A stretch of 64,000 nt of DNA from the NCBI RefSeq assembly GCF_014203235.1, contig NZ_JACHIN010000005.1, positions 1 through 64,000 on the forward strand, written 5' to 3'. Positions 42,879 through 51,774 of the stretch are shown piece after piece. The position numbers and the translations under genes are program-made. Within the stretch, counting starts at the first letter, position 1. The number at the start of each line of letters is the position of its first letter. Under the pieces are notes generated by a model. That model did not search any database. It saw only the letters and a program-made list of their open reading frames with translations, and was not told the DNA's origin. This stretch comes from Nonomuraea endophytica (GTDB taxonomy: Bacteria > Actinomycetota > Actinomycetes > Streptosporangiales > Streptosporangiaceae).

Positions 42879-44625
42879 CGCTCACCACGACCCGGTCGCC
42901 CTCCTTGAGCTGGCCCCCGCCGACCGGGGTCACCTTCACCACGCCGTCGGCGGTCAGGCCCGTCCGCACCTCGACCTCGCGCGTACGGTCACCGTCCAGG
43001 GTGACCCTGACCCGGGGCCGGCCGTCGGCGGAGGTGATGACGGCGGCCACCGGGACGGCCAGCACCTCGCCCTCGGTCGAGCCGACCGAGATGCGCACGG
43101 TCATGGGCGAGCCGACCAGCGACTTGAGCTTCTTGGCCGAGCCGGGCGTGAGCAGGATGGGCACCGAGCCGGTCTCGGCCTCCTCGTCCTTCGGCTTGTC
43201 CGCACCCGCCTTGGCGTCCTCCCCCACCGCGCTCAGCGTGGCGGGCAGCTGCGTTCCGTCCATGGTCTCCATCGAGGCCTCCTGGCCGGCGCGCAGCAGC
43301 TTGGCCTCCTTGGCCTCGACCGACCCGGTGACCGCGAAGGCCGAGCTGGTCACGGTCGCGACCTTGCCCTCGATGGTGTCGCCCGGCTTGACCTCGGCCT
43401 TGTCGATGCGGGCCGGCAGCTTCGGCAGGAAGACGATCTCACCGGCCGGGACGCTGACCCCGTAGGTCTTGCGGAACTCGGCCAGCAGGGTCTGCGCGTC
43501 GGCCAGGTTCGCGGCGCTGTGGGTGACCTTCGTACGCAGCGGCGAGACCTTCCTGGCCCGCTTCAGCGCCTGGTCGGCGGTGGCCTCGGCCTCCTTCGCG
43601 GTGCGCACGGCCTTGCGCAGTTCCTCCAGCCGCTTGTCCCGGTCGACGCGGACCTGCTCCTCGTAGGCGGCCACCGCCCGGTGCGCCTCGTCGAGGTCCT
43701 GCCGGGCGTTGGCCAGCTTCATCTCCAGCAGGCTGGTGTCCACCTCGCTGGGCGTGGGCGCGGGTGTCGCGGTCGGCGTGGGCGCGGGTTTCCTGGCCTC
43801 GGCCAGCGCCTGCTCGGCCGCGAGCACCTGCTCCTCCGCAGTGCGTACGGCCCGCCGCAGCGCGGCCAGCTGGGTTTCCTGCTCCGGCGTGACCTCCGGC
43901 GCCTCGGCCAGCGCCTTCTGCGCGGACTTCAGGTCCCGGCGGGCGTTGTCGTGGCGCAGCCGTAGCGGCCGCACGTCCAGGCCCTCGTCCAGCGCCTTGC
44001 GGTCGGCGGCCAGGGTCTCCTGCGCGGTCTGCACGGCCTGGCGTAGCTGCTGCAGGCTCTTGCGCGCTTCCAGGTCGGGTTCCTGCGCCTTGTAGCCGCG
44101 TTTGGCGTACCAGCGCTTGACCGCCGCGACCGTGGCCGCGTCGAAGACGCCGCTGGCCCGCACCCGCAGCGCGCGCTGGAGCTGCTTGACGTCGTCGCCC
44201 TCGGTCCCGGGCACGAGCGGGCGGTACATCGGCTTCTTGCCCTGCAGCGCGAACACCGGCCGGCCGTTGACCTGCATCAGCGTCTGGCCGGCGCGGATCG
44301 GGCCGGGTTTGGGCGCCGTGGTGACACGCTGGGCGGCGCCGTTGGCCCCGCCGCCGGGTCCGGCCCCGCCGCCGCCGCTGTTCCCGCCGACCATCCCGGC
44401 CAGGGTGATCGGCAGCGGCGAGCCGTACGTGAGGGTGCCGCTGACCGTCACCGTGCTCGTGAGCTTGCGGCGCTCGACGGCCGAGGTGACCAGGGAGGGT
44501 TTGGGCGGGCGGCGCGAGGCGGCCTCCTCTGCCGGGGACCGCAACCGGGAGCCGACGACCCAGCCGACCGCGGCGATCACCAGCACCCCGGTCACGACCA
44601 GGGCGAGCACTCGGGATCTGCGCAC
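42871..44625 (-). CDS. membrane-fusion-like adaptor with peptidoglycan-binding domain and long coiled coil
   Basis: About 584 residues. One N-terminal membrane helix (VLALVVTGVLVIAAVGWVV) is followed by a barrel-like part, a peptidoglycan-binding domain (GTEGDDVKQLQRALRVRASG), a long heptad coiled coil (about residues 190-370) interrupted by a Pro/Thr-rich hinge, and a C-terminal beta-barrel HlyD-like region. Such proteins link a MacB-type transporter to the Gram-positive wall. I favour the GTG at 44625, just after the lipoprotein stop; a TTG at 44637 is the alternative. No ribosome-binding site is clear for either. Confidence 0.85.
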   Translation of the reverse strand: MRRSRVLALVVTGVLVIAAVGWVVGSRLRSPAEEAASRRPPKPSLVTSAVERRKLTSTVTVSGTLTYGSPLPITLAGMVGGNSGGGGAGPGGGANGAAQRVTTAPKPGPIRAGQTLMQVNGRPVFALQGKKPMYRPLVPGTEGDDVKQLQRALRVRASGVFDAATVAAVKRWYAKRGYKAQEPDLEARKSLQQLRQAVQTAQETLAADRKALDEGLDVRPLRLRHDNARRDLKSAQKALAEAPEVTPEQETQLAALRRAVRTAEEQVLAAEQALAEARKPAPTPTATPAPTPSEVDTSLLEMKLANARQDLDEAHRAVAAYEEQVRVDRDKRLEELRKAVRTAKEAEATADQALKRARKVSPLRTKVTHSAANLADAQTLLAEFRKTYGVSVPAGEIVFLPKLPARIDKAEVKPGDTIEGKVATVTSSAFAVTGSVEAKEAKLLRAGQEASMETMDGTQLPATLSAVGEDAKAGADKPKDEEAETGSVPILLTPGSAKKLKSLVGSPMTVRISVGSTEGEVLAVPVAAVITSADGRPRVRVTLDGDRTREVEVRTGLTADGVVKVTPVGGGQLKEGDRVVVSDA

Positions 44626-44626
44626 G

Positions 44627-45505
44627 CTAGCTCGCAACCGTCGCCATCATCATGCCCACGCCGGGCAGGAACTGGGCCTTCTCGTAGACCCCGTTCGCCT
44701 TGGGCCGGTAGGCGGCGTAGAAGTCCTTGCCGCACTCCAGGTCCTCCAGGGACGCCTTGATCTCGCGCTGCAGCAGCGGCCGCGCCTGGTCGGCGGTGGG
44801 GGTCTTGCCCTGGCCGAGCTTGCCGAACTCCTGCATGAACGGTTCCTCGGTGCTGCGCGCGATGTCCGAGGGGCGTTGCGAGGAGACCCGGTAGCCCTTG
44901 CCCTTCAGGCAGTCGGCGAACGCGCCGGCCAGCTCCACCAGCTTGGGGTCGCCGTCGATCTCGCGGGCGATGATCTGCTTCAGCATCTCGCCCTGGGCCT
45001 TGGAGACCTCCTCCATCGACTTCATGTTCTTGCCGGTGACCTTGTTGATCATCTGCAGCGTGCAGGCGCCCATCGCGTCGAAGTACGCCTCCCGCTGCGC
45101 CTTCGGCAGCCCGGCGATGACCTTTCCGTTGGGGTCGTCGCCGGCTCCGTCCATCTCCTTCGTCCGCCACGCCATCCGGCCGACGCCGTCGTTGGGGTAG
45201 ACGAAGGAGGCGGCGAAGCCAAACCCGTACTTTTCGCGATATTTCCGCATGCCTTGGTAGTCGCCGGACATTTCATGCTTGATGGCGTCCGGCAGTTTGG
45301 GCGTGGTCACCATCGGGTGATAGGTGAACCCCTTGCCCTTCATGCAGGTGGCCAGCTGAGCCTGGTGCTCGCGTTGCTTGTTGGCGGAATCGGCGGCGGG
45401 CGGGGCGGCCGCCCCGGTCTCACCGTTCTCACTGGACGTGGCGCATCCGGTGAGAGCCGCCAGTAGGGCCGCGGCAATCATGAGCGGCACTCGGGAGTTG
45501 GTCAT
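44627..45505 (-). CDS. lipoprotein, first gene of the MacAB-like efflux operon
   Basis: A 292-residue exported lipoprotein. The signal MTNSRVPLMIAAALLAALTGC ends in lipobox LTGC. The mature part has two related Cys motifs, TCMKGKGFTY and DCLKGKGYRV, and further cysteines in GACTLQ and LECGKDF, suggesting a duplicated, disulfide-bonded helical domain. The family is unnamed to me. Its position at the head of the efflux operon suggests that it senses or delivers the substrate at the outer membrane face. Confidence 0.82.
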   Translation of the reverse strand: MTNSRVPLMIAAALLAALTGCATSSENGETGAAAPPAADSANKQREHQAQLATCMKGKGFTYHPMVTTPKLPDAIKHEMSGDYQGMRKYREKYGFGFAASFVYPNDGVGRMAWRTKEMDGAGDDPNGKVIAGLPKAQREAYFDAMGACTLQMINKVTGKNMKSMEEVSKAQGEMLKQIIAREIDGDPKLVELAGAFADCLKGKGYRVSSQRPSDIARSTEEPFMQEFGKLGQGKTPTADQARPLLQREIKASLEDLECGKDFYAAYRPKANGVYEKAQFLPGVGMMMATVAS

Positions 45506-45530
45506 GAGACTTCACTGTCGCCAGTGCAAG

Positions 45531-45556
45531 CTGAAGAGAACCTGAACGCGGCTGAA
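45531..45556 (-). promoter_or_regulatory. direct-repeat regulator site upstream of the lipoprotein operon
   Basis: CTGAA occurs at 45531-45535, 45542-45546 and 45552-45556 (TTCAG on the transcribed strand), spaced 11 and 10 bp. One-turn direct repeats of this kind are the usual target of OmpR/PhoP-class response regulators, often envelope-stress regulators. Confidence 0.45.
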
Positions 45557-45563
45557 GCGCGGA

Positions 45564-45591
45564 GCCCGCCCGGTCCACGGTCAGGGCGGGC
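45564..45591 (-). terminator. stem-loop terminator after the AraC gene
   Basis: GCCCGCCC (45564-45571) pairs perfectly with GGGCGGGC (45584-45591) around 12 nt, 6 bp after the AraC stop. It separates that gene from the lipoprotein promoter. Confidence 0.6.
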
Positions 45592-45597
45592 GCCGTC

Positions 45598-46581
45598 TCA
45601 CCGCCGCTCGACGCCGCCCTCCGCGAGCGCCTGCCTGCGCTGGTCCGTCGGGCTCATGCCGTAGGCGGCGCGGAAGGCACGGCTGAACTCCGCGGCGTTC
45701 CTGAACCCCCACCGCAGACCGACCTCCCCGATCGGCCGCTCCCGCAGCCGGGGATCGACGAGTTCGGCGCGGCACCGCTCCAGCCTCCGCCGCCGGATCG
45801 TGACGCTCACCGTCTCCGGCCGCCCCTCGAACAGCACGTGCAGCGTCCGCACCGAGATGTGATGGTGCGCGGCGATGCCGACCGGCCCCAGCTCGGGATC
45901 ACCGAGGTGGCGGTCGATGAAGCCGTCGATCCGCGCCATCAGCGTCTGGTGACGGCTCTCGGCCGGCAGAGTACGGCCGGCGCCGAGAAGGCCCGCCAGG
46001 AACGTCGCGGCCAGGTCGACGCCGATCGCGCCCAGCCGGGACAGCTCGGCCGGATCGCAGCCCGTGGCGTGCTCACGAAGACCGGTGAGATAGCGGGCCA
46101 GCACCGCCCCGGAACCGGTCCGGGCCGGGAGCCTGGACGCCAGCAGCCGGTCCACCTCGTCGCCGGGCAGGGGCAGCGCCTCCCGCGCCATCGACAGGAT
46201 CATCACCCGGGCCGGCCGTCCCTGGTCGGCCCAGTCGACGACGGAGGGGTTGGAGGAGTTGAGCAGCCCGATGTCCCCGGCGTCCAGGGCGGCGTCGTTA
46301 CGGCGCTGCTCCAGCCGTAACGGGCCGTCCTGAACCACGAAGAGCTGGTAACTCTCCGGGTCGTGGCGCCCGATGTGGACCGGCGTGCGCCGGGCCGTCA
46401 TCGGCGACATCACGATCTCGGCCAGCCGTACCCCCGCCAGGTCGACGGTGTACGCCCGGCCGTGGAAGTCGTCCACGTGCTCGGTCTTCAGCGCCGTGGG
46501 CACGATCTCCTGCGCGGCCAGGCGTGTCCACCACTCCAGGCGATGCCGCTTCGGCACCTGGTCGGTGGACATGGAGGCCAC
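45598..46581 (-). CDS. AraC family regulator
   Basis: About 327 residues. The N-terminal ligand domain is of the AraC-binding-like type (ARRTPVHIGRHDPESYQLFV, GDIGLLNSSNP). The C-terminal double helix-turn-helix includes PVGIAAHHHISVRTLHVLFE and the family signature EVGLRWGFRNAAEFSRAFRAAYGMSP. I chose the GTG at 46581 because AAGGAG lies just upstream; ATG 46572 is the alternative. Relatives regulate catabolic or stress genes. No obvious target adjoins it. Confidence 0.88.
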   Translation of the reverse strand: MASMSTDQVPKRHRLEWWTRLAAQEIVPTALKTEHVDDFHGRAYTVDLAGVRLAEIVMSPMTARRTPVHIGRHDPESYQLFVVQDGPLRLEQRRNDAALDAGDIGLLNSSNPSVVDWADQGRPARVMILSMAREALPLPGDEVDRLLASRLPARTGSGAVLARYLTGLREHATGCDPAELSRLGAIGVDLAATFLAGLLGAGRTLPAESRHQTLMARIDGFIDRHLGDPELGPVGIAAHHHISVRTLHVLFEGRPETVSVTIRRRRLERCRAELVDPRLRERPIGEVGLRWGFRNAAEFSRAFRAAYGMSPTDQRRQALAEGGVERR

Positions 46582-46684
46582 GGGGCTCCTTCCGGGCAAG
46601 GAGGTTCCGTACACCGCGTCCACGATCTCGTCCACCGTCCCAGGGTCCACAACCCGGAACCCGACCGCAAGATCGGCGGCCCGG

Positions 46685-47788
46685 TCAGCGGAGGTCGCGG
46701 ATGAGGGCGCCGACGATGGACTCGACCTTCTCCGAGTTGAACGAGTCCGAGCCGATCAGCAGGGTGACGGCCCGCTGCCCGTCGTCGGTGACGGCGTTCC
46801 TGAACTTGTGCCCGCTGGCCATGCTGCCGCTGTGTCCCCACGTGATCAGGCCGGGAGCGAACTGGTAGCCCTCGACGCCCAGGCCGTAGTCCTGGTCGAA
46901 GTCGTCCTTGATGGTCTTCTTCATCTCGGCGAGCTCGGCCGGGGCCAGCAGTTCGCCGGTCATCAGCGCGGTCCAGAAGGCGGTCGTGTCGGCGCCGGTC
47001 GAGATCAGCGCGCCCGACGCGTCGGCCTCGGAGGTGTTCCACTCCGTCTTGTCGACCAGCTTGCCGCCCCGCTTGACGTAGCCTCGCAGGTCGGGCTTGG
47101 GGATGGTGGTCCGGTCGCCCGGCCAGGACGTCTCGCGCAGCCGCAGGGGCTTGATGATGCGCCGGTTGATCTCCTCGCCGATGCCGCGGCCGGTGATCTT
47201 CGTGACGATCAGCCCGGCCAGGTTGTAGTTGGTGTTGGAGTAGGCGAAGCCCGACGGGGTCCGCTCGGGCGGGGGCAGGGGCAGCGCCTGCTTCACCGTC
47301 TGCAGGGGTTCGATGTGGTCCCAGCGGTGCTCTTCCTCGTCCTCCCAGAACGGCGCGGCCAGGTAGTCGGGCAGGCCGCTGGTGTGCTGCAGGAGCTGGC
47401 GGATCGTGATCTCGCGGCCGTCGTAGTCCTTGGTGCGGATGAGGCCGGGCAGATGGCGGTCGACGGTGTCGTCCAGCTCGATCCTGCCTTCGCCGACGAG
47501 CTGCAGCACGACCGTGGCCGTCCAGGTCTTGGTGTCGCTGCCGATGCGGCTGTGCTCGTCGCCCCGGACCTCGCGGCCCGTCCTGCGGTCGGCGAGGCCG
47601 ACGCCGCCGGTCCAGACACCGCAGCGCGGGCTCTTCACCGTCACCGCGATGCCCGCCCCGATCTTCTCCAGCGCGTTCAGCGCCGTCCGGATCGGCTTGG
47701 TGTCGCACCGTGGCGTCGCGGCCGGCGCGGCGGACGGCGCGGCCACCAGAGAGGCCGTGACCACGAAGGCCACGAGAACACCTCGCAT
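46685..47788 (-). CDS. secreted serine hydrolase (beta-lactamase/D-Ala-D-Ala carboxypeptidase class C type)
   Basis: A 367-residue exported serine hydrolase. Its signal peptide ends near APSAAPAA. The catalytic SxxK is SDTK in SRIGSDTKTWTATV, the YxN is YSN in GFAYSNTNYN and the third motif is HSG in TWGHSGSM. It belongs to the DD-peptidase/esterase branch often found in actinomycete cell-wall remodelling. AAAGGAG precedes the ATG. It is divergent from the PucR gene. Confidence 0.9.
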   Translation of the reverse strand: MRGVLVAFVVTASLVAAPSAAPAATPRCDTKPIRTALNALEKIGAGIAVTVKSPRCGVWTGGVGLADRRTGREVRGDEHSRIGSDTKTWTATVVLQLVGEGRIELDDTVDRHLPGLIRTKDYDGREITIRQLLQHTSGLPDYLAAPFWEDEEEHRWDHIEPLQTVKQALPLPPPERTPSGFAYSNTNYNLAGLIVTKITGRGIGEEINRRIIKPLRLRETSWPGDRTTIPKPDLRGYVKRGGKLVDKTEWNTSEADASGALISTGADTTAFWTALMTGELLAPAELAEMKKTIKDDFDQDYGLGVEGYQFAPGLITWGHSGSMASGHKFRNAVTDDGQRAVTLLIGSDSFNSEKVESIVGALIRDLR

Positions 47789-47934
47789 ATTGTCTCCTTT
47801 GACGATACTCCTGCGTAAGGCGGATACCCACGGCACGTGCATGCTGACAGCGTCGCGGCTGACCTGACCCTCCGCATTCGGTGCCCGTCCAGACATTCCG
47901 TGCATGCTTTGTACGGTCGGCCAAAGAGGTGAGG

Positions 47935-49542
47935 ATGCTCGACACCGGAGTACCCGATCTCGCCCAAGTCCTGGACGCCCTGGGCTCCTCGCTGCTGCGC
48001 CCGCTGACCGCGCTGCCGGAAGGGCCGGTGCCGGTCTCCGGCGTGCTCATCTTCGAGCCGCGCGCCCCGCTGCCGAACGTCAGGGACGCGATCCTGCTGG
48101 CCGTCGGCGTGGGCACGGCGGAAGCGCGGGCGAAGGAGCTCGTGGCCGCGGCGGCCGGCGTCGGCTGCGCCTGCCTGGTGGTGAAGAGCTTCGGCGAACC
48201 GGTCGCCGACCTGGTCGACGCCGCGCAGCGGTCAGGCGTCGTGCTGCTCGCCGCCGACGAGGCCGTCGCCTGGCATCACCTGGACGCCATGATCTCCACG
48301 GCCCTGGCCTCCACGGTCCGTTTCGAGCAGGCCGCCGGAGCGCCGGCCGCCGGCGACCTCTTCGCGCTGGCCAACGCGATCGCCGGGATGGTCGGCGGCG
48401 CCACCGTGATCGAGGATCCGCGGCGGCGCATCCTCGCTTATTCGACCCTGCCGGGACAGGCCATCGACGAGGGCCGCCGCCAGGGCATCCTCGGCCTGCA
48501 AGTGCCGACCGGCCCGGACTACGACGAGGTGTACCGCGCGCTGGTCAAGGCGGGGCGTACCTGCCGGTTCCCCGCGTTTCGCGGCGGGCTTCCCCGTCTC
48601 GGCGTCGTGGTCCGCGCGGGCAGCGAGGAACTGGGCTCGATCTGGGTCGTCGACGCGGAGGGCGACCTGGACGCCGCCGCCGAACAGGCGCTGTCCGACG
48701 TGGCCGACATCGTCTCGCTGCACCTGCTCGCGGCGCGTACCGCCGACGACGCCGTCCGGCGCAGGCGCGCGGACCTGCTGCGGCGGCTGCTGGCCGACCC
48801 GAGCAGCGTCACCGCGGTCGCCCCGCAGCTCGGCCTGGACCCGAACCAGCCGGTCGCGGTGGCCGCGTTCGCCGTCGTGTCGAGCAGGGCCGACGACGTC
48901 CTGGCCGCACACGCGGCCACCCGGCTCGCCGACCTGGTGAGCCTGCACTGCGAGGCCCACTACGGCAGGCACGGCTGCGCCCTGATCGACGGGACGGTCT
49001 ACGCGCTGCTGCCGAGCGGGCCGTCGCCGAAGGCGCACCACGAACTCGTCGCCGACATCGCCCGGCGGGCCCACGGCGCGCTGCGGGTGCCGATCCAGGC
49101 CGGGCTCGGCTCGCTCGTCCCGGGACTGCGCTCGATCGTGAGCTCGCGCGCCGACGCGGATCTCGTCCTGCGCGCGCTGACCGACCGGCCGGGCGAGCCC
49201 CAGCCGTGCCAGGTGGCCACGATCGACGAGGTGTGGGCGGGCGCGACGCTGTCGGCGCTGGCCCAGATCCTGGCCGCGCACGGCGCGCTGCCCCGCAGCC
49301 TCGGGCCGGCGGTCCGCGCCCACGATCTCGAGCACGGCACCACCTACGCCGACACCCTCCTCGCCTACCTGGACGCCGACGGCGACTTCGCCGCCGCCTC
49401 CCAGCGGCTGTCCGTGCACCCGAACACGATCAGGTACCGGCTCTCGCGTGCCGAGGAGATCTTCGGCTTCGACCTGGCGGACCCGGACGAACGCCTGGTG
49501 CTGTGGCTACGATTGCGGCTCGGCGACCAGGTCGGATGGTGA
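47935..49542 (+). CDS. PucR family regulator
   Basis: A 535-residue PucR/CdaR-type activator. It has an N-terminal sensory domain (PucR type, LLAVGVGTAEARAKELVAAA), a central GGDEF-like region (DLVSLHCEAHYGRHGCALID), and the C-terminal PucR helix-turn-helix AAASQRLSVHPNTIRYRLSRA. The ATG at 47935 has GAGGTGAGG upstream. PucR proteins control purine, sugar-acid or amino-acid catabolism. It is coupled to the STAS gene by a 3-bp gap, which is an unusual pairing. Confidence 0.92.
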   Translation: MLDTGVPDLAQVLDALGSSLLRPLTALPEGPVPVSGVLIFEPRAPLPNVRDAILLAVGVGTAEARAKELVAAAAGVGCACLVVKSFGEPVADLVDAAQRSGVVLLAADEAVAWHHLDAMISTALASTVRFEQAAGAPAAGDLFALANAIAGMVGGATVIEDPRRRILAYSTLPGQAIDEGRRQGILGLQVPTGPDYDEVYRALVKAGRTCRFPAFRGGLPRLGVVVRAGSEELGSIWVVDAEGDLDAAAEQALSDVADIVSLHLLAARTADDAVRRRRADLLRRLLADPSSVTAVAPQLGLDPNQPVAVAAFAVVSSRADDVLAAHAATRLADLVSLHCEAHYGRHGCALIDGTVYALLPSGPSPKAHHELVADIARRAHGALRVPIQAGLGSLVPGLRSIVSSRADADLVLRALTDRPGEPQPCQVATIDEVWAGATLSALAQILAAHGALPRSLGPAVRAHDLEHGTTYADTLLAYLDADGDFAAASQRLSVHPNTIRYRLSRAEEIFGFDLADPDERLVLWLRLRLGDQVGW

Positions 49543-49545
49543 CCC

Positions 49546-49896
49546 ATGACGAACGAGCTCGGCGTCTCCGTGACGACCTACCCGCGCGGCGTCGTCATCC
49601 ACCTGTCCGGGCCGCTGGGCGCCGGCGCGGCGCAGCGGCTGGGCGAGGCGCTCGCGGCCGTCGACGAGCGGGCGACCCCTGCCGTCATCCTCGACCTCGA
49701 ACAGGTTCCCGCCTGCGACGTCCAGGGCATGGGGGCGATCATCGCCGCCATGAAGCACGCGGCGCGCCGGGACATCCGCCTGATCATGGCCGCCGCCGGC
49801 CCACCGGTCGCGCGGGCCGTCGAACGGCACGGCCTGACCGAGCGGGCCGAACTGCGTCACAGCGTGCGGGAAGCGGTCGCCGAGCTCGAAGGATGA
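49546..49896 (+). CDS. STAS-domain protein, anti-anti-sigma-like but lacking the phosphorylatable serine
   Basis: A 116-residue STAS fold protein. It shows the strand VVIHLSGPLGAGAAQRL and the site loop LDLEQVPACDVQGMGAIIAA. In SpoIIAA-like proteins this loop is D-S-S-G, with the first Ser phosphorylated by the anti-sigma kinase; here it is D58-V59-Q60-G61, so the usual switch is missing. It may bind its partner constitutively, or sense something else. It starts 3 bp after the PucR stop. Confidence 0.85.
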   Translation: MTNELGVSVTTYPRGVVIHLSGPLGAGAAQRLGEALAAVDERATPAVILDLEQVPACDVQGMGAIIAAMKHAARRDIRLIMAAAGPPVARAVERHGLTERAELRHSVREAVAELEG

Positions 49897-49974
49897 ACGG
49901 CCGTCTGACTCCCGAGCAGGGAGCCCCGTTAACCGCTTTTTACCGCAGGCAGTCCAACGGCCTGATACAGTCGT

Positions 49975-50107
49975 TGGCAGTTGCAGTTGTGGTACCCCAT
50001 ACAAACTTTTGGTGCACCTGGCGAACGTGATTGGTCAGGTGCGTTTTTTGTTGCCGGTCATCTCCGGATGGGCACATCGCGGCAACTCGGAATCCGTAGG
50101 TACGGAT
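49975..50107 (+). promoter_or_regulatory. cold-shock gene promoter and structured 5' leader
   Basis: TTGGCA (49975-49980) with CATACA (49998-50003) is a possible promoter. GCACCTG (50014-50020) pairs with CAGGTGC (50036-50042) and is followed by G and six T, an intrinsic-terminator shape at the very start of the leader. A second perfect hairpin, ATCCGTA-GG-TACGGAT, lies at 50092-50107. The first element may end STAS transcription or attenuate the cold-shock gene. Confidence 0.5.
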
Positions 50108-50141
50108 GCCGGTTCTGCACACCTATCAAAGGGAGATAGAC

Positions 50142-50345
50142 ATGGCCGTCGGAACTGTCAAGTGGTTCAACGCGGACAAGGGCTTCGGCTTCATCGAGCA
50201 CGAGGGTGGCCCGGACGTCTTCGCGCACTACTCGCAGATCGTCTCTCAGGGCGGCTTCCGCGAGCTGCGTGAGGGCCAGAAGGTGTCGTTCGACATCACC
50301 CAGGGCCAGAAGGGCCCGCAGGCGGAGAACATCGTTCCCGCCTAG
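50142..50345 (+). CDS. cold-shock protein of the CspA family
   Basis: A 67-residue single-stranded nucleic-acid-binding beta-barrel protein. RNP1 is KGFGFIEH and RNP2 DVFAHYS, after the conserved start GTVKWFNADKG. GGGAGA precedes the ATG. It acts as an RNA chaperone. The 130-nt structured leader suggests post-transcriptional control. Its stop overlaps the convergent EamA gene by 4 bp. Confidence 0.97.
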   Translation: MAVGTVKWFNADKGFGFIEHEGGPDVFAHYSQIVSQGGFRELREGQKVSFDITQGQKGPQAENIVPA

Positions 50346-51259
50346 TCTTGACGCGTGAAGGCCGAGGCTCGCACCCGATGGGTGCGGGCCTCGGCTCGTT
50401 TCTCCCCCTTGACCGCGGGGAAGAGCATGATCCCGGCCACGACCAGCGCCGCACCGGCCACATGCCAGACGGTGAGCGCCTCGCCCAGGAACGCCACCGC
50501 CGTCAGCACGCCGATCACCGGGACCATGTTGAGGATCACGCCTGCCGTACCGGCGGGAATGTGCCTGATCGCGTGGTTGTAGAGCACGAACCCGAGCGCG
50601 AAGCAGACCCCGCCCACGAAGATCGCGGCCAGCCAGTACGGCGCCGCCACGTCGGTGGGCAACGGCTCCCGGCCACTCATCCACGGCCACACCGCCAGCG
50701 GCAGCACGATCGCCGTGGCGTAGGTGAACTGGTAGGTCGTCATCGTGAGCGCGTCCACGGTCGGCGCGGTCTTGGCCGCGAGCGTGACGTAGACGGCCGC
50801 GGCGAGCGAGCCGCCGAGCACGATCAGGTCGCCGACGTTGAAGCCGCTCCCGAAGCCGCCGCCGTCCAGCACCAGAACGCCGAGCAGCGCCAGCACCAGC
50901 CCGAGCACGGACCTGCTGCGGATGCGCTCCTTCAGGAACATCGCCGCCAGCACCAGGACGAAGGCGGACTCGGTCGCCCCCAGCAGCGAGGCGTTCGTGG
51001 CCGTGGTGAAGGTCAGCCCCAGCGTGAGCCCGCCATAGGCGAGCGCGGGCTCGAACAGGCCGAGCAGCGCGAACCGCCACGGACCGGGCGCACCGTCGCG
51101 CCTGCCGCGCAGGAGCAGGACGACCCAGAGCACGGCGGTCGCGGCGGCGAGCTTGACGACCAGCAGGGTGAGCGGCCCGAAGCCGTCCAGGGCGTATTTG
51201 GTGGCGGTCGTGGCGGCGCCCCAGCCCACCGCGGCGACGATCAGGAGCAGGCGGTTCAT
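50342..51259 (-). CDS. EamA/DMT family transporter
   Basis: A 305-residue drug/metabolite transporter with ten helices in two EamA halves. Each half ends in the typical Glu-containing stretch (FLKERIRSRSVLGLVLALLG and FLGEALTVWHVAGAALVVAG). The ATG overlaps the MarR stop as ATGA, so it is the second gene of a MarR-transporter operon and its export substrate probably is the MarR ligand. Confidence 0.92.
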   Translation of the reverse strand: MNRLLLIVAAVGWGAATTATKYALDGFGPLTLLVVKLAAATAVLWVVLLLRGRRDGAPGPWRFALLGLFEPALAYGGLTLGLTFTTATNASLLGATESAFVLVLAAMFLKERIRSRSVLGLVLALLGVLVLDGGGFGSGFNVGDLIVLGGSLAAAVYVTLAAKTAPTVDALTMTTYQFTYATAIVLPLAVWPWMSGREPLPTDVAAPYWLAAIFVGGVCFALGFVLYNHAIRHIPAGTAGVILNMVPVIGVLTAVAFLGEALTVWHVAGAALVVAGIMLFPAVKGEKRAEARTHRVRASAFTRQD

Positions 51260-51759
51260 GACACGGACCGTTCTACTGGACAGTCTTCTTGCGGGCAGGC
51301 GACGTAGTCGCAGAGGCGGCAGATGCGGTCCGCGCGTTCGCGGCTGACGGCCAGGGCGGTCAGCACCTGCTCGACGATGCCGGTCAGCTGCCGCTCCTGC
51401 TCGCCGGTGAGCGTGCCGAGCGCCCTCCGCAGCACGGCCCGCCGCTCGGCCACGATCTCCGTCGCCACCTCCGTGCCGCGTTCGGTCAGCCACAGCGACA
51501 CGCTGCGCCGGTCGCGCCCCGGACGCCGTTCGACCAGCCCTTCGGCGGCCAGCCGGTCGACCAGGCGGACCGTCCCCGAGCCGGTGATGCCGAGCACCCG
51601 GCTCAGCTCGTCGACGTGCTCGCCCGGCACGGCCAGGATCGTCGCCAGGGCCGAGGCCCCGGTGGCGCCCTGGGCGGTGACCCGCCGCGTGGCCTCGTCC
51701 AGTTCGTCGGCGAGCCCGACGACCAGAGCGCTGACAAGGTTCGCAGATCTGTCGTCCAT
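51256..51759 (-). CDS. MarR family regulator with C-terminal Cys cluster
   Basis: A 167-residue winged-helix protein. Recognition helix region LSRVLGITGSGTVRLVDRLAAEG, wing GRDRRSVSLWLTERG. The tail ICRLCDYVACPQEDCPVE has four cysteines (CxxC-x5-C-x4-C), as in a MarR subgroup that probably binds a metal or a Fe-S cluster. TATTAT (51767-51772) stands 7-8 bp before this ATG, so a leaderless transcript is likely. It is coupled to the EamA gene. Confidence 0.9.
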   Translation of the reverse strand: MDDRSANLVSALVVGLADELDEATRRVTAQGATGASALATILAVPGEHVDELSRVLGITGSGTVRLVDRLAAEGLVERRPGRDRRSVSLWLTERGTEVATEIVAERRAVLRRALGTLTGEQERQLTGIVEQVLTALAVSRERADRICRLCDYVACPQEDCPVERSVS

Positions 51760-51774
51760 ACCTCCCATAATAGC

